A stretch of 64,000 nt of DNA from Mesonia sp008017825 (GCF_008017825.1 NZ_VRLS01000093.1:39296-103295); one strand, 5' to 3'. Counted from the first letter of the stretch, positions 42,602 to 51,475 are shown. The notes: generated by a model from the letters alone, not told the origin. Numbers and translations are program-made.

Positions 42602-43402
42602 TTAGTTTTTTCGTCTGTTTCTTGAAGATCTGTCAAACTTTTTAGAAGTAGCTTGTTTAGGCTTATTTCTAGAGGCTTCTTCGGTTTTGCTAGAAGACGA
42701 AATGAGTTTGTTCAATCCTTTTAATTCTTCAGAAGTTAAATCTCTATACTTACCTACGGGAACATCTAATTTGATGTTCATGATCCTAATCCGCTTTAGC
42801 TTAACTACTTCATAATCTAAATATTCACACATACGCCTAATTTGTCTATTGAGACCTTGCGTAAGTACAATTCTAAATTCGTGCGAACTCACTTTTTCTA
42901 CATTACATTTTTTCGTTACTGTATCAAGAATAGGAACTCCGTTAGACATTCTTTCAATAAAAGCATCGGTCACAGGTCTGTTTACTTTTACCAAATATTC
43001 TTTCCCATGATTGTTTCTTGAACGTAAAATTTTATTCACAATATCTCCGTCATTGGTAAGTAAAATAAGACCTTCACTAGGTTTATCTAACCTCCCAATT
43101 GGAAAAATACGAGTAGGATAATTAATATAATCTATGATGTTATCTTTTTCTACAGAAGTATCGGTGGTACAAACAATTCCTATGGGTTTGTGAAACGCAA
43201 TGTAAACTGGTTTTTCTTTTGGAACAATTAACTCACCGCTAACTCTTACTTCATCCCCTTCAGCGATTTTTGTTCCCATTTCTGGAATTTTTCCATTAAT
43301 GGTCACTTTACCTTCTTCAATTAATTTATCGGCTTTTCTACGAGAACAGAAGCCTGCTTCACTAAGGTACTTGTTAATTCTGATGAGGTTTTCTTGCGAC
43401 AA
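42602..43402 (-). CDS. rluF: 23S rRNA pseudouridine synthase RluF-like
   Basis: 266 residues of the RsuA/RluB/RluF family. The N-terminal S4 domain is at about 7-60 (RINKYLSEAGFCSRRKADKL, IEEGKVTINGK). The catalytic aspartate lies in FPIGRLDKPSEGLILLTNDG. NHGKEYLVKV and LTQGLNRQIRRMCEYLDYEV closely resemble RluF, which makes pseudouridine at 2604 in E. coli 23S rRNA. A basic Ser/Lys/Arg-rich tail of about 35 residues follows. It starts 10 bp after the alpha/beta hydrolase gene. Confidence 0.92.
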   Translation of the reverse strand: MSQENLIRINKYLSEAGFCSRRKADKLIEEGKVTINGKIPEMGTKIAEGDEVRVSGELIVPKEKPVYIAFHKPIGIVCTTDTSVEKDNIIDYINYPTRIFPIGRLDKPSEGLILLTNDGDIVNKILRSRNNHGKEYLVKVNRPVTDAFIERMSNGVPILDTVTKKCNVEKVSSHEFRIVLTQGLNRQIRRMCEYLDYEVVKLKRIRIMNIKLDVPVGKYRDLTSEELKGLNKLISSSSKTEEASRNKPKQATSKKFDRSSRNRRKN

Positions 43403-43412
43403 AATGTACGAT

Positions 43413-44252
43413 TTAGTTATTGATAAAATTTAGAATATTGTTATGTATAGAATCATTATTTAAAGAGTGTCCAGCACCTTCAGTAATGATAAGTTTAGAG
43501 TTTTTCCATTCATTATTAATTGCCTTAGAGGCAGAAATGGGCGCAATCTTATCATATTCATCGTGAATAATAAGTCCTGGTTGTCTTATTGCCTTTGCAA
43601 ATTTTGCAATTGAAAATTCTTTAAAGCGATACCCAAGCTGTTGATGAAAATAGTCTTCTAAGCTTTTCATTACTCGAGGTTTTAACTTAAGAATTTTTTG
43701 ATAGTCATCCATAATGGAGCTCAGCTCAGACGGCGGACCTAATAGAACCAGCTTTTCAACATTATTATTATTATATTGATGCTGATGAAAAACTGTTGTC
43801 ATAGCCCCAATACTGTGACCCACAATAATACTTGGTGTAATTTGATTAACCATTTCCTGCAAAGCGCTTGCGTAAAGAGGGACATTTATTATTTTTCCTT
43901 CAGAATAACCGTGAGCAGGTGCATCAAAAGCGAAAATATCGTAATCTTCTTTCTGGAGTTTTTTTATAAATTCTTCCCAACGATGTGTATTACTTTCCCA
44001 GCCGTGCACTAATAAAATTCTTTTTTTGCTTCCTGACCATCTGTAGGTTTGTATTTTTTTATTCTGAAAATTAAAAACTTCCGCTTTAGCGTTGTTTAAA
44101 AAATCTTCTTGTTCTGGTTTTACTCGTCCTCTTCTTGGAGAACAAAATAAGTAAAAAGCTTTAGAAGCTGCTTTTTGAGGTTGAATGAGGTGCTGTGAAT
44201 TAAGTTGCATCCCTATAATCTTAGGCAGATATTTTTGAAATTTCTTTTTCAT
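43413..44252 (-). CDS. Alpha/beta hydrolase
   Basis: 279 residues with the alpha/beta-hydrolase fold. The segment VHGWESNTHRWEEFIKKL is the oxyanion-strand region, the nucleophile elbow is GHSIGA (Ser near residue 147), and the catalytic Asp/His are likely in IHDEYDKIAPISA and GAGHSLNND. It has an extended N-terminus of about 50 residues. The substrate is unknown. It lies upstream of rluF and is probably co-transcribed. A CCGCTTTAGC decamer occurs in inverted copies in the CDS and just before the start. Confidence 0.85.
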   Translation of the reverse strand: MKKKFQKYLPKIIGMQLNSQHLIQPQKAASKAFYLFCSPRRGRVKPEQEDFLNNAKAEVFNFQNKKIQTYRWSGSKKRILLVHGWESNTHRWEEFIKKLQKEDYDIFAFDAPAHGYSEGKIINVPLYASALQEMVNQITPSIIVGHSIGAMTTVFHQHQYNNNNVEKLVLLGPPSELSSIMDDYQKILKLKPRVMKSLEDYFHQQLGYRFKEFSIAKFAKAIRQPGLIIHDEYDKIAPISASKAINNEWKNSKLIITEGAGHSLNNDSIHNNILNFINN

Positions 44253-44279
44253 TCGCTAAAGCGGAAAATTAATTATATA

Positions 44280-44465
44280 CTAAACCTCGTCGGTGTCTTT
44301 CTTTCTCTTAACAATACCAATTCCTGAAAGGAAAAATATTAAACCTATAATTGCAAAAGCCCACGGACTTAAACCTATGTTCATTTCTCCAAAAATACCA
44401 AATACTCCAATTACTAAACAAATCATTCCGGCAACGGTAAGTACAATCCCTAAAATCTTAATCAT
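44280..44465 (-). CDS. Small two-helix membrane protein
   Basis: 61 residues with two hydrophobic segments (about 4-27 and 34-51) and a short Lys/Asp-rich tail (KRKKDTDEV). The architecture resembles the 67-residue protein at 29125, but I see no strong sequence identity. The function is unknown. Its start is the ATG at 44465 and it is on the same strand as the hydrolase, 27 bp upstream. Confidence 0.65.
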   Translation of the reverse strand: MIKILGIVLTVAGMICLVIGVFGIFGEMNIGLSPWAFAIIGLIFFLSGIGIVKRKKDTDEV

Positions 44466-44545
44466 AATAAAAAATTTGGTTAGAGGTTAAAGTTATGGAA
44501 TACTTGCTTTTTCTCTTTTCTAATTAACATTTCCTAAAGGAAATA

Positions 44546-45160
44546 TTAATGTTTACTCCATTTTTTTATGATGCTATAAGCGGTGTCCTCTCCGTTAAAA
44601 CTTAAAATAGTTATTTCGTCCTTCGGGTTATAGTTTTGAAACCATACAGAAATCATTTTCCTAATTTCTGGATAATTTAAAGAAAGTTCTTCAAAACTTT
44701 TGATAGGCAAAATTTGCTGTGCTAATTGAGCAGGGACTGCGATAATTTTATCGTCAGACTTTCCGTTATCATCCAATCTTAAAACTCCAATTGGGATAAC
44801 TTTTATAATACTTCCGCTAGGTGTACTTTCAGATAAAACGAGAATGTCTAGCGCATCGCCATCACCTCCCTTTTTTGGGTCTGAATAAGTGGAAGGTATA
44901 AAACCATAATTTCCTAAATAAGGAAGATACTCAATACTTCTTGGCTTGTGATTTATAGAATCTACTGTAAACTGTCTAAGTTGAATATGATATTCAATTT
45001 TTTTGTTGGTTCCAGCAGGAATCTCAATAACAGCTTGTAGGGTGTCATTAACAAAAGTGGGGAGATTATAATAGTCTATAGCCTCTTTACTGGGTTCTCT
45101 TAATTTCTCTTTACAGCTTAAAAAGCTTAAAAAAATGAAGATTAGGGTAATGTATTTCAA
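44546..45160 (-). CDS. ppa: Inorganic pyrophosphatase (family I) with a lipoprotein signal peptide
   Basis: 204 residues. The family I active site is intact: VIEIPAGTNKKIEYHI (Glu, Lys and Glu ligands), GNYGFIPSTYSDPKKGGDGD leading to DALDILVLSE (the three metal-binding Asp), and DDKIIAVPAQL (Asp/Lys). The N-terminus MKYITLIFIFLSFLSC is a lipoprotein signal with the modified Cys at residue 16, so the enzyme should be exported and lipid-anchored, unlike the usual cytosolic enzyme. It lies 18 bp downstream of another lipoprotein gene on the same strand. Confidence 0.9.
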   Translation of the reverse strand: MKYITLIFIFLSFLSCKEKLREPSKEAIDYYNLPTFVNDTLQAVIEIPAGTNKKIEYHIQLRQFTVDSINHKPRSIEYLPYLGNYGFIPSTYSDPKKGGDGDALDILVLSESTPSGSIIKVIPIGVLRLDDNGKSDDKIIAVPAQLAQQILPIKSFEELSLNYPEIRKMISVWFQNYNPKDEITILSFNGEDTAYSIIKKWSKH

Positions 45161-45178
45161 GAAAATGATTTTTTAAAA

Positions 45179-45739
45179 TTACTTCCAGCCAATCCAAAAG
45201 TGCTTAATTTTAGCTTCATCGGGAATTTGGCTAGGTTCAATAGGAATGTCTGTATTGTAGCGAGCATCTCCTTTAATGTATTCTTTATCTATAGTTACGT
45301 AAGTGTTTATTTCGTCTAAAAAAATTACAGCCGTACGTAACGTGTTTTCGATTCTAGAAATCTTATAATTGGTAGAGATATCTTTAAAAGTGCTTTCTAA
45401 ACCAAGTCCTTTTCCTGTTTTAAAACGCTTATCTTTAATTTGAATGTTACCAATTGTACTCGTGCTGTCAAATTCTTTCACAGGGTCTAATAATAGAAGT
45501 TCGTTTCCTTCTTTATCGTAAATAGTTACCTCGTTACTTTTTGAAAATCCGTTTTCTACAGCTTTTTTAACAATAGAATCACCTGAGAAAACAGAATCTA
45601 AATCTTTTAACTGAGTATCAGTATTTAGTTTACCTACATTTCCTTGAGAAATCAAAAAAGGATTTACTTCTTTCTCGTTAGAGCAAGAAGTGAATATAGA
45701 AGTAAGTAAACAACCAGCTAAAATGTATTTTTTAACCAT
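45179..45739 (-). CDS. Hypothetical lipoprotein
   Basis: 186 residues with a lipobox ending at Cys19 (IFTSC, followed by SNEKE). The mature part is soluble and beta-rich, with no recognised domain (SNEVTIYDKEGNELLLLDPV, YNTDIPIEPSQIPDEAKIKH, FWIGWK). It looks like a family restricted to Flavobacteriaceae; this is not verified. The gene is directly upstream of the lipid-anchored pyrophosphatase and probably co-transcribed. Confidence 0.72.
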   Translation of the reverse strand: MVKKYILAGCLLTSIFTSCSNEKEVNPFLISQGNVGKLNTDTQLKDLDSVFSGDSIVKKAVENGFSKSNEVTIYDKEGNELLLLDPVKEFDSTSTIGNIQIKDKRFKTGKGLGLESTFKDISTNYKISRIENTLRTAVIFLDEINTYVTIDKEYIKGDARYNTDIPIEPSQIPDEAKIKHFWIGWK

Positions 45740-45865
45740 AATGAGTTAGTTTTTATAACGAGATGTAAAAATATGAATAGTAATTTTCTCGTAGAAATTT
45801 ATAGAACATTATCTTGAATGTTTTAAGGTTTTAATCTATTCATTAAACTTTTGAATAGGATTGAC

Positions 45866-45873
45866 TATCTTTG
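45866..45873 (+). promoter_or_regulatory. -7 element for queE
   Basis: TATCTTTG matches TAnnTTTG, 7 nt before the ATG at 45881. The transcript would have almost no leader. No TTG at the expected -33 distance. Confidence 0.5.
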
Positions 45874-45880
45874 TGCGCTT

Positions 45881-46513
45881 ATGAAGAAAGAAGAGATAGA
45901 AAAGCTTGTAGAGAAAGGAGAGATGTTACCTTTAATGGAGGAGTTTTATACCATTCAAGGAGAAGGATACCATAAAGGTACGGCAGCTTATTTTATAAGA
46001 ATAGGAGGTTGTGATGTTGGTTGTCATTGGTGTGATGTAAAGGAAAGTTGGGATGCGGAAAAGCACCCGCCTACGGCTACCGAAACCATTGTAGATAATG
46101 CATTAAAATATAGCGATACTATAGTGATTACTGGAGGAGAGCCACTTACTTGGGATATGACAAGAATCACTAAGTCATTAAAAGAAAAAGGAGCTAAAAC
46201 TCACATAGAAACTTCTGGAGCTTATAAGCTTACAGGAGATTGGGATTGGATTTGTTTATCGCCTAAAAAGCTAAAATTACCAACTGCAGAAGTTTCAAAA
46301 AAAGCACACGAGCTAAAGGTAATTGTTTATAATAAGAGTGATTTCGTTTTCGCGGAACAACAAGCCGAAAAGGTTGGTGAGAACTGTATTTTATATTTAC
46401 AGCCAGAGTGGAGTGTTAGAGATAAAATTGTTCCTCTCATTGTAGATTATGTAATGAAAAATCCTAAATGGAAAGTGTCTTTGCAAACACATAAATATCT
46501 AAATATTCCGTAA
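45881..46513 (+). CDS. queE: 7-carboxy-7-deazaguanine synthase
   Basis: QueE, 210 residues, a radical SAM enzyme in the queuosine/preQ0 pathway. The cluster motif is CxxxCxxC in GGCDVGCHWCDVKESWD, followed by VITGGEPLTWD and SPKKLKLPTAE. The start chosen is the ATG at 45881 (MKKEEIEKL). The longer frame from 45851 begins upstream of the -7 element and is rejected. The pathway partner GTP cyclohydrolase I (folE) is encoded at 59053-59730. It is followed by a terminator. Confidence 0.95.
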   Translation: MKKEEIEKLVEKGEMLPLMEEFYTIQGEGYHKGTAAYFIRIGGCDVGCHWCDVKESWDAEKHPPTATETIVDNALKYSDTIVITGGEPLTWDMTRITKSLKEKGAKTHIETSGAYKLTGDWDWICLSPKKLKLPTAEVSKKAHELKVIVYNKSDFVFAEQQAEKVGENCILYLQPEWSVRDKIVPLIVDYVMKNPKWKVSLQTHKYLNIP

Positions 46514-46514
46514 T

Positions 46515-46544
46515 AAAAAAGCCTCAATTTTTTGAGGCTTTTTT
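46515..46544 (+). terminator. Terminator between queE and the DUF2911 gene
   Basis: AAAAAAGCCTCA pairs with TGAGGCTTTTTT around a short AT loop, between convergent genes; the A and T runs on both sides suggest it works on both strands. Confidence 0.87.
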
Positions 46545-46565
46545 ATTTATAAAATGTTCTAATTC

Positions 46566-47105
46566 TTATTCAGCATTTTTAAAAGGAATTTCCACATAAG
46601 TATCATCCCATCCCATTAATAAATTAGCGCCATTGTCAATAGGTTGAAAAGCCATTGAAAAATCTTCAATAGTCGCAGCAGCAGTTCTTGCTGGAGCCTT
46701 GATCCTGATTAAATCTTTTTCTGAATCATAATTACTTGTGGTTCCCCATACATTTATATTCTTATTAAGTATGATGGTCCATTCTGTTTTATTAGGAATA
46801 GTATATAAGGTATAAGTTCCTGCAGGAATTTTTTGTCCGCTTATAGACATATCATTATAGATTGTAATTTCGGTAGCTTCATTAGCTCCGGTCCTCCAAA
46901 TTTTTCCGTAAGGAACAAGGTCTCCAAAAATATCTCTATCATTCTTGCTAGGTCTACTGTAAATCACTCTAGCCATAGGGGAGTGGTTTTGATTTCTTAT
47001 AATCGTCACATCCATAGGGCTTTTGTCTATGTCAGAGAAATCTTGTGCTGTAAGATTTGGGATGGTAAGAAAGGCTACTAATAAAACGTAAATTGTATTT
47101 TTCAT
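46566..47105 (-). CDS. DUF2911 family secreted protein
   Basis: 179 residues with an N-terminal signal peptide (about 1-20, ending LTAQ). The core has SPMARVIYSRPSKNDRDIFG, LVPYGKIWRTGANEATEI and PAGTYTLYTIPNKTEWTIIL, all typical of DUF2911, a beta-sandwich domain in Bacteroidetes periplasmic or secreted proteins. The function is unknown. It is convergent with queE. Confidence 0.88.
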   Translation of the reverse strand: MKNTIYVLLVAFLTIPNLTAQDFSDIDKSPMDVTIIRNQNHSPMARVIYSRPSKNDRDIFGDLVPYGKIWRTGANEATEITIYNDMSISGQKIPAGTYTLYTIPNKTEWTIILNKNINVWGTTSNYDSEKDLIRIKAPARTAAATIEDFSMAFQPIDNGANLLMGWDDTYVEIPFKNAE

Positions 47106-47261
47106 GAAATAAGTTTCCGTAAAAATAACTTTTAAAATATTTCTTTTAGTTAAAGAATCCAGTAAATTTTGTTAATTAAAATCTTTTAAAGTTGTATTTT
47201 AAATGTTAATAACTTCAACTATTGTAGAAGGTAATGATTTCCGTAACAACTTGGCTTTTTC

Positions 47262-47269
47262 TATATTTG
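47262..47269 (+). promoter_or_regulatory. -7 element for gyrB
   Basis: TATATTTG matches TAnnTTTG, 27 nt before the gyrB ATG at 47297. No TTG at -33. Confidence 0.5.
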
Positions 47270-47296
47270 TTTTTGGTATGTTAATTTTTGATATAT

Positions 47297-49234
47297 ATGA
47301 GCGAAGAAGTTAAGAAAAGTTATTCAGCCGATAGTATTCAGGCATTAGAGGGAATGGAGCATGTGAGAATGCGTCCATCTATGTATATTGGAGATGTTGG
47401 AAATAGAGGTTTACACCATTTAGTTTATGAGGTGGTAGATAACTCTATTGATGAGGCTATGGCTGGTCATTGTGATGCTATAGATGTAGTTATTAACGAA
47501 AATGGGTCTATTACCACTAAAGATAATGGTCGTGGGATCCCAATTGATATTCATAAAAAAGAGGGAGTTTCTGCTTTGGAAGTTGTAATGACTAAAATTG
47601 GAGCAGGAGGGAAGTTTGATAAAGATTCTTACAAAGTTTCTGGTGGTCTTCACGGTGTAGGAGTTAGTTGTGTAAATGCACTTTCTGATCATTTACATGC
47701 GGTAGTCCATAAAAATGGGAAAATCTGGGAGCAAGAGTACGAAAAAGGAAAGCCTTTATATCCTGTAAGAAACGTAGGAGAAACAGAGTTTAATGGTACA
47801 GTGGTTACCTTTCAGCCCGACCCTACTATCTTTAAAGAGGGGACTAGATATAATTATGATACACTTGCAAGTAGATTGCGAGAGTTAGCGTTTTTAAATA
47901 AAGGAATTAAAATTTCTTTAATTGATAAGCGCGAAAAAGAGGAAAATGGCGAATACAAAAGTGATCATTTCCACTCTGAGGAAGGTCTTAAGGAATTTAT
48001 CCGTTTCTTAGATGGTACGAGAGAGCCAATTATTGGTGATGTAATCTCAATGGAGGGTGAAAAAAATGACATTCCTGTTGAGGTGGCTATGATTTATAAC
48101 AACTCATACAACGAGAATTTACACTCTTATGTAAATAACATTAATACTCATGAAGGTGGAACTCACCTTTCTGGATTTAGAAGAGGGCTTACATCTACCT
48201 TGAAGAAGTATGCAGATGCTTCTGGAATGTTGGACAAGCTCAAGTTTGAAATTGCAGGAGACGATTTTAGAGAAGGTTTAACAGCTATTGTTTCTGTGAA
48301 AGTAGCTGAGCCTCAATTTGAAGGTCAGACGAAAACCAAGCTAGGTAACCGTGAGGTGACATCGGCAGTTTCTCAGGCAGTTTCAGAAATGTTAGAGATT
48401 TATTTAGAAGAAAATCCTAACGATGCTAAAACGATAGTGCAAAAAGTGATTTTAGCTGCTCAAGCTCGTCACGCTGCAAAGAAGGCGAGAGAAATGGTGC
48501 AGCGTAAAACTGTAATGAGCGGTGGTGGTTTACCAGGAAAACTTTCAGATTGCTCAGAGCAAGATCCTGAACAATGTGAAGTGTTCTTAGTCGAGGGAGA
48601 CTCGGCAGGTGGAACTGCAAAGCAAGGTCGTGATCGTAATTTTCAAGCTATTTTGCCGTTAAGGGGTAAGATTTTGAATGTTGAGAAAGCGATGCAACAC
48701 AAGGTTTTCGAAAACGAAGAAATTAGAAATATTTATACTGCTTTAGGTGTAACCATAGGTACAGAAGAAGATAGTAAAGCGCTTAACCTTTCTAAATTGC
48801 GTTACCATAAAATTGTTATTATGTGTGATGCCGATGTAGATGGTAGTCACATTGCAACTCTTATATTAACTTTCTTCTTTCGTTATATGAAAGAGTTAAT
48901 TGAAGCGGGACATATTTATATCGCAACACCTCCTTTATACTTAATTAAAAAAGGAAGTAGAAAACGTTACGCTTGGAGTGAGAAAGAGCGCGATGAAATT
49001 ACCAAAGAATATGCTGGTAGTGTAGGTGTTCAGCGCTATAAGGGTCTTGGTGAGATGAATGCGGAACAGCTGTGGGATACCACGATGAATCCTGAATTTA
49101 GAACTCTGCGCCAAGTTACTATAGATAATGGAGGAGAAGCAGATCGTATTTTCTCTATGTTAATGGGGGATGAGGTTCCGCCAAGAAGAGAGTTTATTGA
49201 GAAAAATGCAGTCTATGCAAATATTGATGCTTAA
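47297..49234 (+). CDS. gyrB: DNA gyrase subunit B
   Basis: GyrB, 645 residues, the ATPase subunit of gyrase that introduces negative supercoils. The GHKL ATPase domain has EVVDNSIDEAMAGHCD, DNGRGIPIDIHKKEG and GGLHGVGVSCVNALSD. The TOPRIM domain has VEGDSAGGTAKQGRDRNFQA and MCDADVDGSHIATLI. The C-terminus has QRYKGLGEMNAEQLWDTTMN. The start chosen is the ATG at 47297 (MSEEVKKSYSAD), because the upstream extension to 47288 begins with TTG. It has its own promoter and terminator. Confidence 0.98.
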   Translation: MSEEVKKSYSADSIQALEGMEHVRMRPSMYIGDVGNRGLHHLVYEVVDNSIDEAMAGHCDAIDVVINENGSITTKDNGRGIPIDIHKKEGVSALEVVMTKIGAGGKFDKDSYKVSGGLHGVGVSCVNALSDHLHAVVHKNGKIWEQEYEKGKPLYPVRNVGETEFNGTVVTFQPDPTIFKEGTRYNYDTLASRLRELAFLNKGIKISLIDKREKEENGEYKSDHFHSEEGLKEFIRFLDGTREPIIGDVISMEGEKNDIPVEVAMIYNNSYNENLHSYVNNINTHEGGTHLSGFRRGLTSTLKKYADASGMLDKLKFEIAGDDFREGLTAIVSVKVAEPQFEGQTKTKLGNREVTSAVSQAVSEMLEIYLEENPNDAKTIVQKVILAAQARHAAKKAREMVQRKTVMSGGGLPGKLSDCSEQDPEQCEVFLVEGDSAGGTAKQGRDRNFQAILPLRGKILNVEKAMQHKVFENEEIRNIYTALGVTIGTEEDSKALNLSKLRYHKIVIMCDADVDGSHIATLILTFFFRYMKELIEAGHIYIATPPLYLIKKGSRKRYAWSEKERDEITKEYAGSVGVQRYKGLGEMNAEQLWDTTMNPEFRTLRQVTIDNGGEADRIFSMLMGDEVPPRREFIEKNAVYANIDA

Positions 49235-49254
49235 TTAAAAGCAGTTTTACAGAA

Positions 49255-49292
49255 TAAAAAAGTCCGTGTTTTTATAAAATACGGACTTTTTT
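49255..49292 (+). terminator. Terminator after gyrB
   Basis: AAAAAGTCCGT and ACGGACTTTTTT form a perfect outer stem extended by TTTT/AAAA, followed by T. Confidence 0.87.
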
Positions 49293-49329
49293 GTGTTAAT
49301 TTCAAACCTATTAACTACATTCTTATAAA

Positions 49330-50331
49330 ATGAATAGAACTTTTACGTTTATAATCTTTCTTATTGCATTAGCCACTTATGCTCAGAATAATGTGAGTGA
49401 ATTTGCGGAAAACACTATAGAAGATGTAACTAGGTTTGGTAAAGCGTATGCTAATCCTGCTGCAAAAGGGGTGATGTATAATTTAAATAATGGTTGGTAT
49501 AATTCTGCAAAAGTAAAAGATGTTCTAAGTTTTGAAATTTCTGTTGTGGGGAATGTTACTTTTATTAAAAGGGATGAAAGTAAATTTACTTTAAATACTT
49601 TAAATTATAATAATGTGCGTTTTGAAGATGGTTCTAAAAGTAAAGAAGTGCCGACGATTTTTGGAGAGAATGAAGCAGATATTGTAGCTTTAATTGATTA
49701 TAATTTGAATGGGGAGAATGAGCCTATTGCGATTGAGCTTCCTAATGGAATTGATGATAATGTAGATTATGCTCCAAATGTTTTTTTACAAGCGAGTATA
49801 GGTGTTTTTAAAGCTACAGAGGTTAAAGTGCGTTTTGCGCCTAAAATTGTGTATGGTCGAGTAGAAAAACAATTATATGGTTTTGGGCTTCAGCATGAAT
49901 TTTCTAAATGGTTCAGTAAAGAAGAGGCGTTTCCAGTTTATATGTCTGCCCTTGTAGGGTATACAAAATTTAATGGTTTTTATGATGTAAAAGAATCTGG
50001 AGAGCAAGATGAGAATCAGGGAATTGATACTAGAATAAATACATGGAATTTTGCGGTAATTGGGTCAACAAAATTTGAAAAACTTAATTTTTACGCCGGT
50101 CTGGCTTATCTTACAGCTAAAGCGGACACGAAGTTTGATGGTGTCTATCAATTAGAAGAAGAGTATGAAGCTTTTCAGGATTTAGTAAATAATTTTTCTG
50201 TAGAAAATAATAACTCAGGAATTAGCGGAACGCTTGGCGCTAATTATAAATTACCGAATATAGTCTTTAACCTCTCTTACAATATCCAAGAATTTTCTAA
50301 CGTTACCTTTGGAGTAGGTTATTTTTTGTAA
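49330..50331 (+). CDS. DUF6588-like outer membrane protein, copy 1
   Basis: 333 residues with a signal peptide (about 1-19, ending ATYAQ) and a beta-rich body ending SNVTFGVGYFL, as expected for an outer membrane barrel. Its neighbour at 50350 is a clear paralogue: both share GWYNSAKxK, FEISVxGN, YNNxRF and a late GxLxY-T block. I assign it to the DUF6588 family by pattern memory. The function is unknown, possibly a porin-like or lipid-transport barrel. It lies 19 bp upstream of copy 2. Confidence 0.72.
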   Translation: MNRTFTFIIFLIALATYAQNNVSEFAENTIEDVTRFGKAYANPAAKGVMYNLNNGWYNSAKVKDVLSFEISVVGNVTFIKRDESKFTLNTLNYNNVRFEDGSKSKEVPTIFGENEADIVALIDYNLNGENEPIAIELPNGIDDNVDYAPNVFLQASIGVFKATEVKVRFAPKIVYGRVEKQLYGFGLQHEFSKWFSKEEAFPVYMSALVGYTKFNGFYDVKESGEQDENQGIDTRINTWNFAVIGSTKFEKLNFYAGLAYLTAKADTKFDGVYQLEEEYEAFQDLVNNFSVENNNSGISGTLGANYKLPNIVFNLSYNIQEFSNVTFGVGYFL

Positions 50332-50349
50332 ACCCCCTAAAAATATAAT

Positions 50350-51357
50350 ATGAAAAAAATCTTTTTAATAATGTGTATTCTAGCTGGAAGTCAGTTGTCT
50401 GCACAAAATAGTATACAAGAGCTGTTAACTGCGGGAGTAGAAGATACCGAGCGTTTTATGACTTCTTATTTTAAACCAGGTGCGAGAGGTGCGCTTTATG
50501 CAGTGAATGCGGGCTGGTATAATTCCGCGAAAGCGAAAAAATTCTTAGGTTTTGAGATTTCAGTTATAGGTAATGCTGCTTTCGTAGATGATGATAAAAA
50601 AAGTTTTTTATTAAAAACAAGCGACTATAATAACATTAGGTTTTCCTCTGGACAAAATGAAATGCAAGTAGCGACTGTATTTGGTATTAACGAGCCCGAA
50701 ATTAATGTGTTAATAGACTATACAACTCCAGATGGTAGTGTGGGGACAGCTAAAATTATGCTTCCGCAAGGAGCAGTTAACCAGTCTTTAAATGCTGTGC
50801 CAGCAGCTTTCGTACAGGGATCTATAGGCTTATTTAAAGGGTTTGAGTTTAAAGCTAGATTTGCCCCAGAAATTGAATACGATGATGTTACTACAAACTT
50901 GTATGGCGCTGGGATACAATACGAATTCACCAGTTTAGCTCCAGCAGATAAAGTTCTTCCTGTTGCTATTTCTGGCTTAATAGGCTATACTCATTTTGAT
51001 GCAAAATATGATTTGGATCAAATGCTTGTTCAAGGAAATGGAGCAAATGTAAACACGAGTTTAAATACTCTTAATTTTTCAGGAATCGTTTCTACAAATT
51101 TACCAGTTATTAATTTTTATGGAGGACTTAACTATATGACAGGGAATGCAAAAAGTAATCTTGACGGAACTTTTATTCTTCTTGAAGGAGAGCTTGAGGG
51201 GCAAACTGTAAAAAATCCAATAGGGATAGAAAACAGTATAGATGGTTTTTCAGCTACGTTAGGATTTAATTTAAAAGTTGGCTTTGCAGGTTTAAGCGCT
51301 TCATATAGCTTTCAGGAATTTGATGCTGTTAGCGTCGGACTTAATTTTGGAATCTAA
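50350..51357 (+). CDS. DUF6588-like outer membrane protein, copy 2
   Basis: 335 residues, with a signal peptide (about 1-19, ending SAQN). It is a paralogue of the preceding gene: VEDTERFMTSYFKPGARGAL aligns with the equivalent block of copy 1, and the GWYNSAKAKKFLGFEISVIG segment is nearly the same. The C-terminus SVGLNFGI is barrel-like. The pair probably arose by tandem duplication followed by strong divergence, and shares a transcript (19-bp gap). The function is unknown. Confidence 0.72.
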   Translation: MKKIFLIMCILAGSQLSAQNSIQELLTAGVEDTERFMTSYFKPGARGALYAVNAGWYNSAKAKKFLGFEISVIGNAAFVDDDKKSFLLKTSDYNNIRFSSGQNEMQVATVFGINEPEINVLIDYTTPDGSVGTAKIMLPQGAVNQSLNAVPAAFVQGSIGLFKGFEFKARFAPEIEYDDVTTNLYGAGIQYEFTSLAPADKVLPVAISGLIGYTHFDAKYDLDQMLVQGNGANVNTSLNTLNFSGIVSTNLPVINFYGGLNYMTGNAKSNLDGTFILLEGELEGQTVKNPIGIENSIDGFSATLGFNLKVGFAGLSASYSFQEFDAVSVGLNFGI

Positions 51358-51475
51358 TAAAAATGATGAATTTGATTAAACTTTAGAGGTCATTTAACCT
51401 TACATTATTATAAAAAAGTAAAAGCTTTTCGTATTTTAGCGACTTTAAAATTAATCACTTAAAACTTATCATATA

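Noticed and set aside
44528..44550. Hairpin AATTAACATTTCCTAAAGGA at the pyrophosphatase stop, as a terminator
   Set aside because: The stem is only about 6 bp with no U-run on the transcribed strand.
45851..45880. Upstream start of queE
   Set aside because: It lies before the -7 element, so it would not be in the transcript; MKKEEIEKL fits the family better.
47288..47296. Upstream start of gyrB
   Set aside because: It begins with TTG just before the family start MSEEVKKSY.
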